Assembly: GCA_036674765.1 (NCBI GenBank)
Contig: JARVKI010000007.1
Coordinates: 1 to 64,000 of the forward strand
Direction: 5' to 3'
Length of the DNA stretch: 64,000 bases
Source: Seiridium cupressi
Taxonomy: Eukaryota; Ascomycota; Sordariomycetes; Amphisphaeriales; Sporocadaceae
In this document: piece after piece, positions 1 to 12,055 of the stretch
Position numbering within the stretch: the first letter of the stretch is position 1
Layout of the letters: every line of letters begins with the position of its first letter
The notes under the pieces: generated by a model
What the model saw: only the letters and a program-made list of their open reading frames with translations
Database searches by the model: none
Told to the model about the DNA's origin: nothing
Program-made: the position numbers and the translations under genes

Positions 1-482
1 CGGATATCAAGGGGCGGCAACCCATATTGGTTGAAGGGCAGAGATCAGTCTGTATCCTACCTATCTAGAAACTATCACCATCTTCGTGGCCTTTCACTCT
101 GTTGCATAACCCATCTGACACCTCTTGACTTGAGGAAATATTGATATATAACTAGGTCCTCACAGGCAGAAGTTTTCGCTTCGTTTTTTTACTGTTAATA
201 TTTCGAGTGGGTTACGTGGTATATTATGGACCCGAGATACCTCCATCTCAAATTCTCAAGTCTGTAAGCCACTTGCTAGTTTGATATCCATGCTTCGGTG
301 AGACGTGGTGTGGACGGTCGCCGGAAACACCAGGTCTGCCACTTTACCATCCGCCTTTCAAACAGCGCACCACCGCCCGCCGAATGTTTCACAACTTCTT
401 CGAACTATTCACCATTGGAATACAGGTTGGGCTAGCTTGTAGAACAGTCGTGCGCAGGGCAATAATCATGCGGGGCGAGCAT
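1..482. other. intergenic, 3' flank of BFR2
   Basis: No gene is recognisable on either strand. Open frames that run into the BFR2 coding region are antisense shadows. The left edge of the window cuts whatever lies beyond. Confidence 0.6.
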
Positions 483-2275
483 CTAATTCCTAAACAGGCG
501 CAGGCCTTCCTCCGCCACATCAATGACATCGCCCATTTCTTCGTCTGAGACTTCGTCCTCATTGAGCACCATCTTCTGGCCGAACAAGGTGCCGAAGAAG
601 CGATCAATCGCGTGTTGTTCCCAGTTCCTACGGTCTTCAGGTGCCATGAAGTTCTGCAGCTTCTCGTGTACGTTGAAGCGCATCTTCCTGCCCTTGCTTG
701 CTTTTGTGTCAACGTGCTTCTTGTTCTTTGCTTCCTTGACTGCCGCGTAGCGAATAGTCGCCGCTTGACCGCCCGCACCCGAGCTATCTGCTGTGCGTTG
801 GTCAACCAGTTCTTTCAAGAGGAGCTGATAGAAGTCGGCATCGTCGTAGATTTCCACGTCCTCGTTGATCCTCCGCGAAGCCTGGACCGGCGCGCATGAG
901 CGGGGGACCTGTGTTCGTCTGACAAGTCTCTCAGGGTCTTGCATTTGGTTCTCCAAAAGCATGGTCAGGGGCTCGTCGACCTTGGTGAACTTGCTCCCTT
1001 TGCTGACGCCCGAGTTGCCCGTTTGTGTCGCCTTGACCTTCTTAGACCAGTTGTCCAGGACCGCTTTCCGACGTGCCACCGCCGGGCGCTCAACTTCCTG
1101 GATGCTGTCCCAAATATCTTTGTTGGAAGCATCTACACTTAAGCTTCGCTTCCTCTTCTGGCCTGTCTTTTCCTGCATCCCAAGTCGATAATCACCAATC
1201 GTGTTCAGCAGTTTGACAGCAGCAGCCTCCGCTGCTTCGTAGGGCTCGGATTGCGCCTCTGTGTCGTTGCATGTCCCAAACGAGTTGACTGCCACCAAAG
1301 CCTTTTGTAGACGAATTCGGACGTTGAGGGCACCGTCAAACGCCTTTCTCTGTTGCTGTACAGCTTGCCCTTTTGCAACATCTTTCTGGACGGAGCTTGC
1401 AAACGCACTGGCAACGGTTTCAGTTCCAGAAGCCATCATGGATTTCAGATCGACTCGCTTGCCCTTTTTGGTGGGCTTCTTCTCGACACCGTCATCGCTG
1501 GTGTCATCTTCACTTGCTTCGCCCTTGTCGTCCTCTCCCTCCTCGCCCGAGATGTCTTCCCTGCCAACCGAGCCGGACTCGTCGCCGTCATCAATGAAAC
1601 CGTCAAGATCAGATAGATCACCACCGTCGTCCTCCTCATCCTCGCTGTCCTCTTCACTGTCTTCGATATTTCCGAGCGTCCGCCCCTCATCGTCTTCCGA
1701 CTCCTCGGCCTCGTCAATCATGAAATCCGAAGCGACCGGCCGCCCGGCCCGCTTCCCTTTCGCTGAGGTGGGTTGAGAATTGCCTCGGAACGCGAAGCCT
1801 TGGAATCTCTCCTCGTCGCTTTCGCCAAAGGCATTGTCGCTGTCGATCTCGGCGTCCTCGCCCTCATGTTCTAGCTGATCTCTCTCCAGATCAGCCTCGT
1901 CAGGATCGTCAAAGTCTTCCTGGGCGCTCTCGAAATCGTCGGATGCAGACTCGGCCTCGCCATCGGAAGACAGGTCCAGTGCATCGCGACTCACGCGAGC
2001 ACCACGGTACCGCGGACCGAGGGAGACGGGATCCTTGTGTCTGAGTTTTGATTTACCCACAGCGACATAGTGCTCGGCGCCTGCGTCTTCGTCTACGCTC
2101 TGGTCGCTGTCGCTATCTGCGTCGTCTACTTGGGGTTCGGCTTCTGGGTCATAGTCTGTAAATGAGCTAGTCAGCATGGGTCCCTATTGCAAGTTGTAGT
2201 GCATATGTATTCACCTTGAGCAGGCTTTTCCTCCCAGTCAGCAAATTGCTTCGCTCTCCCTTTGACTTTTGGCAT
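483..2275 (-). CDS. bfr2: BFR2/AATF (Traube) ribosome-biogenesis protein
   Basis: Nucleolar protein of the BFR2/AATF family, which acts in the SSU processome during 18S rRNA maturation. Two exons, complement(483..2155, 2215..2275), give 577 aa. The first exon encodes MPKVKGRAKQFADWEEKP, the usual start of fungal Bfr2, and its donor (2214) and acceptor (2156) keep phase. The N-terminal 250 residues are dominated by Asp/Glu/Ser runs typical of the family. The AATF/Che1 domain follows at about residues 260-400. The C-terminal TRAUB domain is visible as FNVHEKLQNFMAPEDRRNWE followed by RFFGTLFGQK. The gene is divergent from IND1 over a 468-bp shared upstream region. Identification rests on domain order and the two conserved ends. 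Confidence 0.9.
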
Positions 2276-2743
2276 ACTGTCTTTGCGAACTCTTTGACGG
2301 CGTAAAGTGTCAAGGCACTGCGGAAATCATCTTATCAAGCCCCACGACGAGAGAAAAAAAAAGTGAAGATACTGCATTTACGCTAGTTCAAAAAAAATGT
2401 TGGTGGGGCTAAGCTAGCGGGGCTGCATTAGCTAGGCCAGGGTGTCCAGCGCCGTCGCAACGTCGAACAAGCTCGGGCCGCTGACATGCAGGCCCCCGAA
2501 ACTTGCATTTCTTCATCGTCTGCGCTGTCAATGGAGTGGCTCGTCTTATTAGAATATTGTTGAAACATCACCCTGATAACGCTTGGCTAAGCTCGGGGTG
2601 GTTCTTAAAATCTTCTTGAGTCTATCTTTGGGTTTTGCCACACACATTCAACGCCATCTTGCGTCAGGGCTTCTGATGCACAGTCGATTCTGCTAAATCC
2701 CAACTGCGTTGCGTCTGCAACCACGCGGTATAAGACACAAACC
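2276..2743. promoter_or_regulatory. shared divergent promoter region BFR2/IND1
   Basis: 468 bp between two divergent start codons, so both promoters must lie here. There is an A-rich tract near 2352-2363 and pyrimidine-rich stretches on both strands, but no clear TATA box at a convincing distance from either ATG. That is usual for fungal housekeeping genes. The regulatory role is inferred from geometry only. Confidence 0.5.
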
Positions 2744-3884
2744 ATGAAGGCTCTTGTGCCTCGCCCATTCAGCACGTTTCGAGCTCTTCGTCATGAAAAC
2801 CCACTAGTGAGCGCGCATGGCCAAAACCCCCCCACCGCTTCGCTCACCCGATGTAGGGACTGCCCAGAACGGGCACAATTCCACGAATGCAACGCGGCTT
2901 GCCGGAGCGGCGCAAGATCAAGGATGTGGCCAAGGTGATTGCCGTGTCGTCTGCAAAGGGGGGCGTAGGCAAAAGCACAGTGGCTGGTACGTTGTCATGA
3001 TCATCATCATTCAGATGACACTGGCATCGATGAATTCAAGGTGCAATGCAGCCACGTGCAACGTGCTCTATTATTCATCGAATGCTCAGCAATTAGGACA
3101 ACTGGGGCTGACTGATTGTGAAGCAAATTTGTCATTGGCATTCGCCCGCCAGGGGCATCGTACCGGTATTTTGGATACAGACATTTTCGGGCCGTCGATT
3201 CCTACACTGTTTAATCTTTCAGGGGAGCCTCGGCTATCATCAAGTATTTCACCCAAGTCTTTGGAGCCCCCAGCAACTTGCAGGATGGAGACTGCTGACA
3301 CTAAATCCCCAGACAATCAGCTTGTGCCTATGTCCAATTATGGCGTGAAGACTATGTCCATGGGCTACCTTGTCGGTCAAGACGCGCCTGTGGTGTGGCG
3401 TGGGTTAATGGTTATGAAGGCCCTACAGCAGCTCCTTCATGAGGTAGATTGGGGTGGTCTGGATGTGCTGGTCCTTGATCTACCACCGGGAACCGGCGAC
3501 ACACAGCTGTCCATTACGCAGCAGATTGTGTTGGATGGTTCCGTCATTGTGACCACACCACATACACTCGCAGTCAAGGATGCGGTCAAAGGCATCAACA
3601 TGTTCAAGAAAGTCAATGTCCCAATCCTGGGCTTGGTACAGAACATGAGTCTCTTCAATTGCCCGTGCTGCAGTCACGAGACGGCAGTATTTGGATCTGG
3701 AGAGAAAGTTAGGAAGGTATGCGAAGAGCACGATATCAGTGTGCTCGGTGATATTCCGCTACATCCAAGTATTGGGGATGATGGCGACCAGGGGAAGCCT
3801 ACAGTCGTCTCGGAGCCTGAAAGCCCGAGGGCCCAAGCATTCATGAATATTGCGAATGAAGTTGGAAGGAAAATCGGATTGTAA
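2744..3884 (+). CDS. ind1: IND1/NUBPL mitochondrial Fe-S assembly P-loop ATPase
   Basis: Mrp/NBP35-type ATPase of the IND1 (NUBPL) branch, which delivers Fe-S clusters to mitochondrial complex I. Four exons, join(2744..2806, 2857..2986, 3124..3243, 3313..3884), give 294 aa. The spliced N-terminus MKALVPRPFSTFRALRHENP is Arg-rich and lacks acidic residues until HE, as expected of a mitochondrial presequence, and is followed by GLPRTGTIPRMQRGLPERRK. The Walker A motif SAKGGVGKST is at residues 53-62. Further family hallmarks are DTDIFGPSIP, the NNQLVPMSNYGVKTMSMGYL block, LVLDLPPGTGD and the cluster-ligating NCPCC. The third intron is 69 nt with no stop, so it could be mistaken for coding; splicing it restores the conserved NNQLVP. 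Complex I is present in filamentous fungi, consistent with the assignment. Confidence 0.93.
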
Positions 3885-4389
3885 ATACCAGCCAGGATCA
3901 GTGGATATGTGGGTTGTAGCATATGTGATATATTTATATCTGTACACCAAGAAACGCGAAACAGGGGCTATACGAGTCACAATGGAGCAAGCACCCGGCT
4001 TCTAGTAGCATAATAGAAACCATTTTGTCTGAGAAGCCGTAACATGGGGGCTTATGGAAGCCAGGATCCTGCTTTGCACCGAGTACTTAGCGGTAGACAC
4101 TGCGGAATAGAAAGATATGGTTTGGAAACCTCTGCATTCAAAGTGAAAGTGATACCCGATGTACAGTAATCCCCGAGCTGAGCTGGATACAGCCAAAGCG
4201 GAACCAGGGAGAAAGTCTTACTCATAGACCAAGTTAGCATCCGCAAAGGCAAATGAGCAGAGAAGAAGGGAAGGGATCAAAGCCTGGACTCCCCTGTTCC
4301 AATGCCATCAACGCCATCATATTATCCATGCCCTTCCTCCGCCTGCCTGTCCAGCACAGGAAATTGCTACCTAAAGGCAACGTTAGTCC
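3885..4389. other. intergenic between convergent IND1 and SPF30-like genes
   Basis: Convergent 3' flanks of the two neighbouring genes. No coding signal or repeat was recognised. Both UTRs and polyadenylation signals should lie here. Confidence 0.6.
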
Positions 4390-5391
4390 TTAATCCAAAT
4401 CTTCGTTCGCTTGGTAGATGTGGCGACTCCTCGCAGCATCCTTCCGCATGGCTTGGCCAGAACCGGTGAATCCCACTAATAACCACTCGTTAACACATTG
4501 CCCAGGATCCGTGCTAAGGGGGAGAACTGACCTCTGCCATGAACACCTTCTGGAGTTCGGAACATACTCTCTTTCTTGGGTTTGCCGGCCTTGCTGAACT
4601 TTTTAGAGTTGAATTCTTGCCATTTGCTCTTTCCAGCTTCAAGCTCCCTGGTAGCTCTGATCTTCTTGGCTTTTGGCTTCTCATCGCCGTCGGGCTTCTG
4701 TACTGCTTCCTTGTTCTTGGCGACTAGCTCAGGGTCGATACTCGCAGCTGAAGAGATGACACCAGGCGCTGGGGCCGCGACCGCCGCTGGAGGTGGCGGA
4801 GGCTGCGACGGAGCTACAACGGGGGTGCTACTGCCTGTGGGTGTCCCGTCTGCCTTCCTCTTCTGAGCGACTGGTCGGATATCCTTTGCTCTAAGCTGCT
4901 CAGTGTTGTCGTAGCTCTTGAATTTGACGATGTAGATCGGCGCCGTCGAAGACCCTGTGATAGATGTGATCCTTGCTGGGTAAAAGCCTTTGTCGCCGGA
5001 AACCCACTTTGCCATGACGTTGTCGTTGACCTTGTAGTTCACCGGCCCGCTTTCTTCCTTCTCCTCTGGCGGTGCGGCCTTCTTGAATGCGGGGTGGTTC
5101 TCACGCGACCATTTCGGCGGCTCTGTAGGCGGCGGCGATGCCTTTGACTTGGGTGGTGCTTTCGCCGGCTTCAATTCAGCAATTGTTTCGTTCAACAAGG
5201 CGAGCGCATCGTCTAACTCAGACTTCAGAGCCAAGAGCTCGGCATTGCTAGGATCTTCTCTGAGGCCAGCGTCGACTACCTCGAGCTGCAGGCAACGTTA
5301 GAATCGGCGAGGCTGCGCGAAAGTGATAACGAAGTCTTACCTGCTCGCGATACTGCTTGATATCCTCTTCGATGCTCGCAACGTCAGCCAT
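4390..5391 (-). CDS. SMNDC1/SPF30-like Tudor-domain splicing factor
   Basis: Tudor protein of the survival-motor-neuron-related splicing factor 30 type. In animals SPF30 acts in U4/U6.U5 tri-snRNP assembly and binds symmetric dimethyl-arginine. Three exons, complement(4390..4475, 4532..5285, 5341..5391), give 296 aa. The spliced start is MADVASIEEDIKQYREQLEV. The Tudor fold lies at about residues 105-160: VNDNVMAKW, then FYPARITSI, YIVKFKSYDNTEQLRA and IRPV. A Pro/Ala-rich linker follows, then a conserved C-terminus with KSKWQEFNSKKF, the FRTPEGVHGRVGFTGSGQAM box and a final SRHIYQANEDLD. The last intron splits GVHGR/VGF. Introns are 56 and 55 nt. Without the C-terminal box it could have been a generic Tudor protein; with it SPF30 is the best match. 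Confidence 0.82.
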
Positions 5392-6109
5392 CGCGTGCCA
5401 CGCGTTAGTCTCAAGAGGGCCGGACTGGAAGAGGTTGAATCAGATGTCTCGAGGTCAAGAATCACCGGTCGTGGTGAGCTATGTGGTCGTGGGTATTGGC
5501 TGGGAGTCAGATTGGATGTTGGTTGTGAATGCGGCTGCCGGTGGCGCATCAGCTAGTGCAGGTTGCTAGCACTAGGGGTGGCAGCTGGTGGGCAATCATT
5601 CAGTGGGGGCGCACGGATCATCCATCGTTTCTTTCAGCTTTTACACCCGCTTAAATCTAATTCCAAGTACATTTCAGGCCCAGCATAGTCGGGTGTCTAT
5701 TTTTCTCCCTACATCGAGTTTTACCCAGGCATACAATTACGCATGCGAAACCCCCCCTCATCGAATGTCATTACAATAACATGAAGAATTGACATAGGAC
5801 AGTAGGGGGATGAATCTTCCCCATGACTTTAAAATGGTCCGATCTAACGTGACACGAGTCAAACCGTGTAGCTGGATCGACTAGTCCTGTGTACAAGAGG
5901 CGAATTGAGAACGTACAAAGCAGAGGAAACTCCTTTTCGAAGCGATTTACTCATCTACTTGGCTCACTACAAGGACACTTTCTTTCGAGGCATAGTCAAG
6001 AGTCAAGCACGGGTTGCAAGTACTTTGCTATTTGGTCTTGGTATTTGATGTCTATATATCATAGGCAAGGAGACCAGATCAGGCTGACATAATTCGAGCC
6101 GACGATGAT
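5392..6109. other. intergenic, SPF30-like promoter and deuterolysin 3' flank
   Basis: About 720 bp containing the upstream region of the SPF30-like gene and the downstream region of the deuterolysin. Short open frames here lack codon structure or similarity I recognise. No repeat or RNA gene seen. Confidence 0.55.
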
Positions 6110-7216
6110 CTAAGAGCAACCACCGAGTCTGACGCTGCCCGCATACATCTCATATGTGTCGGCATTTGCTGCAGCTTGGGCGGCGGACAGCTTCTTGGCC
6201 GCGGTAGGACCGTAAGCATAGTCGTCAGTTCCGTACAAATGGGTCGACTCGTGCAGGATGCTGCCAGCCCTGTCGTAGTCAAAATCGGTGCAGTCGGCAG
6301 AGTATTCCGGGAAGTCCCAGAACCCGTTGTTCGGGCAGGGCACGATAACATTGGCGCTGGGCACCGTGTAGAGCAGTGCGGAGCCGTCAGCACAGTCACC
6401 GTAGGTGTCGGTGCAGGAGATCTTGGGGGAGGTGGTCTGCACGTTCGCGACATCGTTGTAGATGGTTCGGACCTTGGTCACAACAGAGGTAGACTTGAAC
6501 CAAGTGGTGAAATAGTCGGCGGAGGATGCTGCCGCAGTGTAGGCCGCGCTAGACATGGAGATGGCGTCGGAGACACTGGTCTTGAGAGAGGTGGTCTGCG
6601 CGGTGGTGCAAGAGCTGTAGGTCACCGATCGCTTCTTGATGCGCGAGTCGAAGTATGGCTCGTGGGTGAGGAGGTCACTGTCATGGCAAGTTAACACTGC
6701 TCAGAGCCACGCAGGAACATGGACTTACGAGGCAACCTTGCTCTGGTCAGGGGTAATGGTGAAAGGGCTGGAGGTCTCGCTCTCGCAGAACTCCGTCTCC
6801 GCCAGTGAGGTGGGGGCGACGGCCCCGGTCACGTAGCGGAAACCCTGGATGGCAGTCACCTGAGCCTTCTCGACTTTGTCAAGGTTGTACGTCTTGGCTG
6901 CGTTGACGGAACCGGTCACACTCTCTCCTGGCTGGAGAGTCTGGAACATCTCGGGAGCGACTCCAATCCTCTTGTAATTGACGAAGAGACCCTCGAAAGG
7001 CAGCGAGTTGCCCTCGGCATCGTCGACTAGGAGATCCAAAGTGCTGTGCTCGCTGAGGACGGTGTTGCCCTTGAAGAAAGTGACGGCCTCGTCGCCGTTG
7101 TTGGTGACGGAGACGTGGACAACGTGATCGTCCGCGCCGGCAATATCGACCGCCAGGGGGCAAGCAGCCATAGCTGCGCCGGCAAAGAGAGCCACGGGCA
7201 GAGCGTTAGAGAGCAT
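6110..7216 (-). CDS. deuterolysin-type secreted metalloprotease (M35)
   Basis: Secreted neutral zinc endopeptidase of the deuterolysin (NpII, aspzincin, M35) family. Two exons, complement(6110..6677, 6729..7216), give a 351-aa prepro-protein. I chose the ATG at 7216 because it begins the signal peptide MLSNALPVALFAGAAMAA; the in-frame codons upstream are 5' leader. A propeptide of about 160 residues ends at a KKR dibasic Kex2-type site, and the mature enzyme starting SVTYSSC is about 172 residues, the usual NpII size. The aspzincin signature HESTH (residues 305-309) is followed by GTDDYAYG, which supplies the Asp ligand. Cysteines of the mature part are all present. A 48-nt intron separates propeptide from mature region. 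Deuterolysins supply nitrogen from protein and are generally nitrogen/pH-regulated. Confidence 0.93.
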
Positions 7217-7294
7217 CTTGGAGTTTAACTTTAGTGCTGCTACGATAGGTGTTCGCGGAGATGCTCCTTCCACAAGATGAGACGAAATGCAGGT

Positions 7295-7303
7295 CTATAT
7301 GTA
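7295..7303 (-). promoter_or_regulatory. candidate TATA box of the deuterolysin gene
   Basis: On the minus strand TACATATAG lies about 80 bp upstream of the start codon, a plausible position for a strongly expressed secreted-enzyme gene. This is motif and distance only. Confidence 0.35.
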
Positions 7304-9111
7304 CTCCCCTCCGCTCGTCATCTCCAAGTGATGGGAACGTAGCAGGGACAAATCAATATTACGAATGGATCAATCAGATCCATCCCGCCCCCTCGACCAT
7401 CTATTCTCGTGATGCGCACCTTCAGAAAACGTATGCCAGGGCCATCTCCGGTCCTGCGATAAGAAGGCCAGAGGCACAAAGGCTCCAGCCAAGAATGCCA
7501 AGACATTGGGGACTATTTATACGTAGTATCAATGGAGCGGACCCCTGGGGCTATAAACCGCGTCTTGCCCCAAAGAGCAACTCGGCTTGCTGTGAGGGCC
7601 GCACGCGCATGAAGGCTATGCTGCAACAGGCAGGCTTGTAGAGCACTAGCGCCGGCTGAAACATAAGGTGGCATTTGTATATATTCTTATGGGGTATAGC
7701 TTGGCACGTGCTTGGTAAAGCTTGACAAGTCTAAGCTACCTTGGCAGCTGCTTGATTGTGTGGTGACATTGGACGTTGACGTGGTGTATTTCGACTGTCC
7801 ATTTGCTTTGCACCCAGGGCCAAGGCACAGAGTGAGGTGTATACGGCAACGTGGTAAGAAATAGCGTTCGCCTAGCTGAATCCCAGCGGTCTACGGCGGC
7901 TGTGTAACTAACCGTGAGACCCCCACATTTCGTACTCGTTCCGACGTTCTCATAAGTGCTGCGAGGCTGGAAGAAATCACAATTGTGTATTGACGTAGCT
8001 TGTTCCCATAATATACCAAGATCTTGGCCATTTGATGCAGGTCATTACAACTACTACTGAATGAAAGCAGGGAAATGCTCGTCGGTCGTGGAAATATGAT
8101 GCCGGGACTGATACGCCAGCGCTGAAGTACTGTACTTGCCAAGCACTCGGTCAATTAACCTAGCGGAATACTCAGATTGGGGCCAAATTACCGCATTCTC
8201 TTGATTCGGGGAAGATCCACACGTTGCATTTATCCTGAACGATTCTCAAATAGCCCGTACTTTGGAGAGTGCTCACATTCTGCCTGACTTGAAGATTTCC
8301 CGCCCTCCGCTTGCGGCCTATGCGTCGATTGCAAGCCCAACCATCACAAACAAATGAAGATGTGTCGATTATTCAGTTAGCAGTTTCTTCTTTTCGAACT
8401 ATACAATATATATACAACTTCGTAGGGCAGAGAAAGGCCATCTTCACTGGTCGTGTCTGCTAAATTTTGTAGGGGACAAGGCGTTGTCATGAAGTGTAAC
8501 ATCTGCAGCCTGGTCTCCGGGAAAGCTACCTCCGACGAGTGCCACTCACTGTATACGACCTCCAACTTGTGGTTGTTTGCTCATGTAACCACGTTGGATG
8601 GGGCGAAGTTGCAATACAATGCGGCTCGCCACCTCAAACTGATGCATCTATGTGGCGTATATAATAGATCTGCCCAGGAGATTTTGGTGGTGAAAACCCT
8701 GGTTCAAATCCACCAGCTTTCGCCCCCTGGTTGCGATCAACTCGAAACGGTCTAGACCGCAGTGGCAGTCCCGACAGACCATGATGGACTTGTAAAGCGG
8801 GCTAGAACAAGGGAATACCACGAGAGATGCATTTGCAAGATTGGTGGAGACTTTTCGCCCGCCAGCTACGAGAATGCTGAACTAATCGTTGCACTTTCTT
8901 ATACCTGACTATACCTTACAATAGCTGCGGGTCGGTATAAGCCAAACCCCGCCGTTCCGTCCAGCGAAGATCTGCCTGCGCATCGTTCACAACAACCTGT
9001 CTTCATACTACTGTTATGTGCATTCGGGTCTAACTAGTTTCCCTTTTAGGGTGGCTTTGCTATGCCGTGGAATGGTACAACCTTCTATGCTCTAAATATG
9101 TGCAGTTGCAG
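7304..9111. other. 1.8-kb intergenic region
   Basis: Contains the upstream region of the deuterolysin gene and the downstream region of the Zn2Cys6 regulator. I see no coding sequence with recognisable similarity. A perfect pol III B-box-like 11-mer (GGTTCAAATCC, 8701-8711) and a 7-bp GGGGCGA/TCGCCCC pairing (8600-8606 with 8720-8726) occur, but they do not fold into a normal tRNA. Confidence 0.5.
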
Positions 9112-11442
9112 TTACATCAGGGACATCAGGCTTTCATCGAGATCGTATACATTTGCAGTCCAAAAGTCCTGGGGATCCCAGGTTTCCTCTTCAAAAACAA
9201 GTTGCTCGTGGGAGGCGGCTTCATCGCCGCTGACTAGCTGTGTCAATAACTCCTTCGCCTCAAGGCATGCTTCCCTACCCTCCACCTCTGTCGACTGCTG
9301 GATAGAGCGCCCTTCTATCACGGCATTTACAGCCGCCCGTGTCGCGACCATGAAGACATGGTCCTTGACGTTATCGTGCCTAGACAAGAGGCGTTTTCTA
9401 GTCCAGTCAGTACCGAGTTTCACTATTGAGAGAAGCTCGAGGCCGCGGAGAGTCCTGAGCGGCTGTATTGCATGCAGGTATGAGGTGTTTGACCAGTCGG
9501 CAGCGGTCGTGGCCAGTTCGGCCGCTATTATCATGAGGGCTTGATATTGCATAGACCGAAATGGCCCCGAGGCACAAAGTACAAGTCGAACAAAATCGTC
9601 GCAACGAGCCTCTTGTGCTATTTTATTTGACCCTAAAAATGGGTCTTGCATTCCTGGGTAGCGAAGGGTTGAGTGTGAAAGCTTCAAAGCTGCATCAACA
9701 CAAGCGTTTCTTGAGTAATGATAAGCCGCGTTCTTTGATGCAACAGCGAAGTAAGGGATGTGGAGCGTGAATATATTGCGGCACACGATCATCTCGCAAT
9801 AATACCGTTGAGATTTGGTCACCTCTGGCTGGATTTGACGTAGCGAGGTATTGAGAGAGCTGCAGGCATCTTTATGGTCGGTGCTGAGCTTGAGGACCTC
9901 GTGGTACGACGCTTCTGACCTGATTCCGTTGGCAAGGTTTGCAATGGCAAGCCGCACGGGAAATGTGCTGGCAAGAGCGATTTGCAGAGAGGAGTCCGTA
10001 CGTCGGTCGAGACCGTGAGGGGTGAACTCGGCGTTCGCATGAAAGTCTAGCTGCTCATCATCGAGATTCATTGGCAGCGTACAATCGAAGTCGTCCAGAG
10101 ATATCAAGGGAGGGCTCCCCGCATCGAGAGACGAGTCGAGGGAGAGTTCGAGCACTGTCGCCCACAAGCGTCGGCGAATCTCTGCCTGTGCTGGAGAGAT
10201 GCCGGGTAATTTCGTGGGATCACGATGCAAGGCAATAGACATGGCCGATCGTAACAAGGACCCTGATCTGATCCATGTCGGATGGCCATGAGTTTCCTGC
10301 GTACACTTCCGAGCGAGACTTAACAGACACATGTTCTGGATGCGAGAGATAGATAGGCGCTGCTTTTCCTCCAACTCGAGCCAAGCCGTAGGCTCTCTGA
10401 TCCACTGTACAGTTTGCAAGCGAAATGAAAAGACCTCGTCGAACAGACTCGCCCCGAGCACAAGACAGAGTTGGACCTGAATAAGAAAATCGATGTGTGC
10501 TTCAGCTGGGTCCTCCCAGAAGGCACTGTAGTTTCTTTTGAAAGTTGGTACGTGCAGGATGCGATAGATCGTCTCAAAGGTGCGTAAGTAGGCATCAACA
10601 AGAGCATCCGCTGTCTCCTTTGGAGGCAAGAATTTGCCATATTCGCCATGGACCCATGGTACCATATGCTTCTGCTTGAGTCGTTTGATTAATGATTTAC
10701 ATATCCGTATCGTTTGCCAGGACTCGTCATTGGTTTCCGCCGCCCCAACATACCAGCTTACAACGTTGGGTACCTGGTGGAATCGTCAGGGCGAGCAAGG
10801 TTTATGCTTCGGCAAGGAGGGGATAATTACAAGCATGACCGAGTGCAACCAGTTACTCGACGATGAGTATCTCGTCTTCATCATGACACCTCTCACAGGG
10901 TTGTCCAGACTCTCTATGACGTGGCCTATTGTCTTCGTCTGGGTGTCCGCGGACGTCGAGACTTCATTGGAGGTAGGATTCTGTGCATCGTGGTGAGCCG
11001 AGTACGTCGCCTCTTCATCTGCACTTGATCCGTTGCCGGCGGATTCATTGGCGGGAGCCAAGGGAGGAAGGAGAACACTCCCAACAGTCGCATAGTACCA
11101 TCTTTCCCGCTGAGGTTCGGGTTTTGGAGCTATTTGGTGTGTCCCCGTTGGCGTCACCACGGCGTGAATTGTCTCAGCAGTTCTCCGTTCGCGGGACGTG
11201 ATATTAGCGCTGTCTGTTTCCTTCACGGGCTGCGGCGAAAGGCTTCGCTGGCTCGCGACAAGTGCATTGACCATGTTGCCATCTGCCCTTGGGTAGGTGC
11301 AGGTCTTGTTTCTTCCTTTTTTGCAGTTTGCACATGGAGAATGGTGATCGCAACGAAGCTTCTGCTTACGGCACGGAATGCAAGCGAGAAGCCGGCGGCG
11401 TCGTGCCTGGGGCTTCGGATCTGACCCGCTCTGACTGTCCAT
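9112..11442 (-). CDS. Zn2Cys6 fungal transcription factor
   Basis: DNA-binding regulator with an N-terminal Zn(II)2Cys6 cluster and the fungal-specific middle homology region. Two exons, complement(9112..10773, 10840..11442), give 754 aa. The six zinc ligands are C21, C24, C31, C37, C40 and C48, preceded by an Arg-rich stretch. Exon 1 ends with SSSNWLHS, the conserved block before the middle homology region. The 66-nt intron restores it as NWLHSVPNVVSWYVG, then ICKSLIKRLKQK and KFLPPKETADALVDAY. The fungal_trans domain shows TFETIYRILHVP and LWATVLELSLDSSLDAGSPP. Its upstream region faces the 3' end of the CYP505 gene, which lies on the same strand. The target genes cannot be told from sequence. 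Confidence 0.9.
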
Positions 11443-12055
11443 AACAACTATTGACCTGTACAGATATAGAATCGATTCCTGCTCCTTATGTCAAGGCTGC
11501 TCAGAATGGCATTTCAAGAAGGAGTTGGCGCCAAAATAAGAGTTCAACATACATGTAGTCAGGTTATGTTAAATCATCCACGCGGCCGCAACAAGCCAGG
11601 CCCTGCATTGCGCTGTGGGTCCCCATTCCACTTTCTTCGCTAATCAGCCAAGATCGACACGGGTTGACAAATCGGCTTCATCCCGCCTACTATACTCCTT
11701 TTCTTGGCTCGGGTTCGGATGATTTTGACGATAGATATTCCCGAAGATCCAATCGAATAGCTAGTCTGCGCAGCAAACGATAATGGCAATAATAAAGCAG
11801 TGTCGCTGTCTAAATTAGACCCCCCGGCCTAGCTCGATCCATGTCGCCCACAAAAAGTCCATTTGAGTAGGTATAAGTTCATTTAACCTCCTGTACAAAA
11901 GTAGTCACATTGATCTCACGTCAGTGCCAGGGTTGATATATTTGAACAATTCGTTCGGTGCTCCTCAAAGAGAAATTTAGTTATCTGTCAATGTAGACTA
12001 CAGTTGTAACAGGAAGATGAGTGGAGTGGTATTTAGAACTCTGCAGACTGCCTTT
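11443..12055. other. intergenic, promoter of the Zn2Cys6 gene
   Basis: About 610 bp between the regulator's start and the CYP505 stop, both on the minus strand. No gene, RNA or clear repeat seen. Confidence 0.55.

Noticed and set aside
1261..1776. Long plus-strand open frame with Ser/Pro-rich translation
   Set aside because: Antisense shadow of the acidic Asp/Glu/Ser region of BFR2.
6176..6694. 172-codon plus-strand frame
   Set aside because: Antisense of the deuterolysin mature region; low-complexity Gly/Val translation without family similarity.
8600..8726. Possible tRNA: perfect B-box GGTTCAAATCC plus GGGGCGA/TCGCCCC acceptor-like pairing
   Set aside because: The T-stem has only three good pairs around the TTCAAAT loop, no A-box or D-arm fits, and the span (127 nt) would need a large intron. 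Probably chance.
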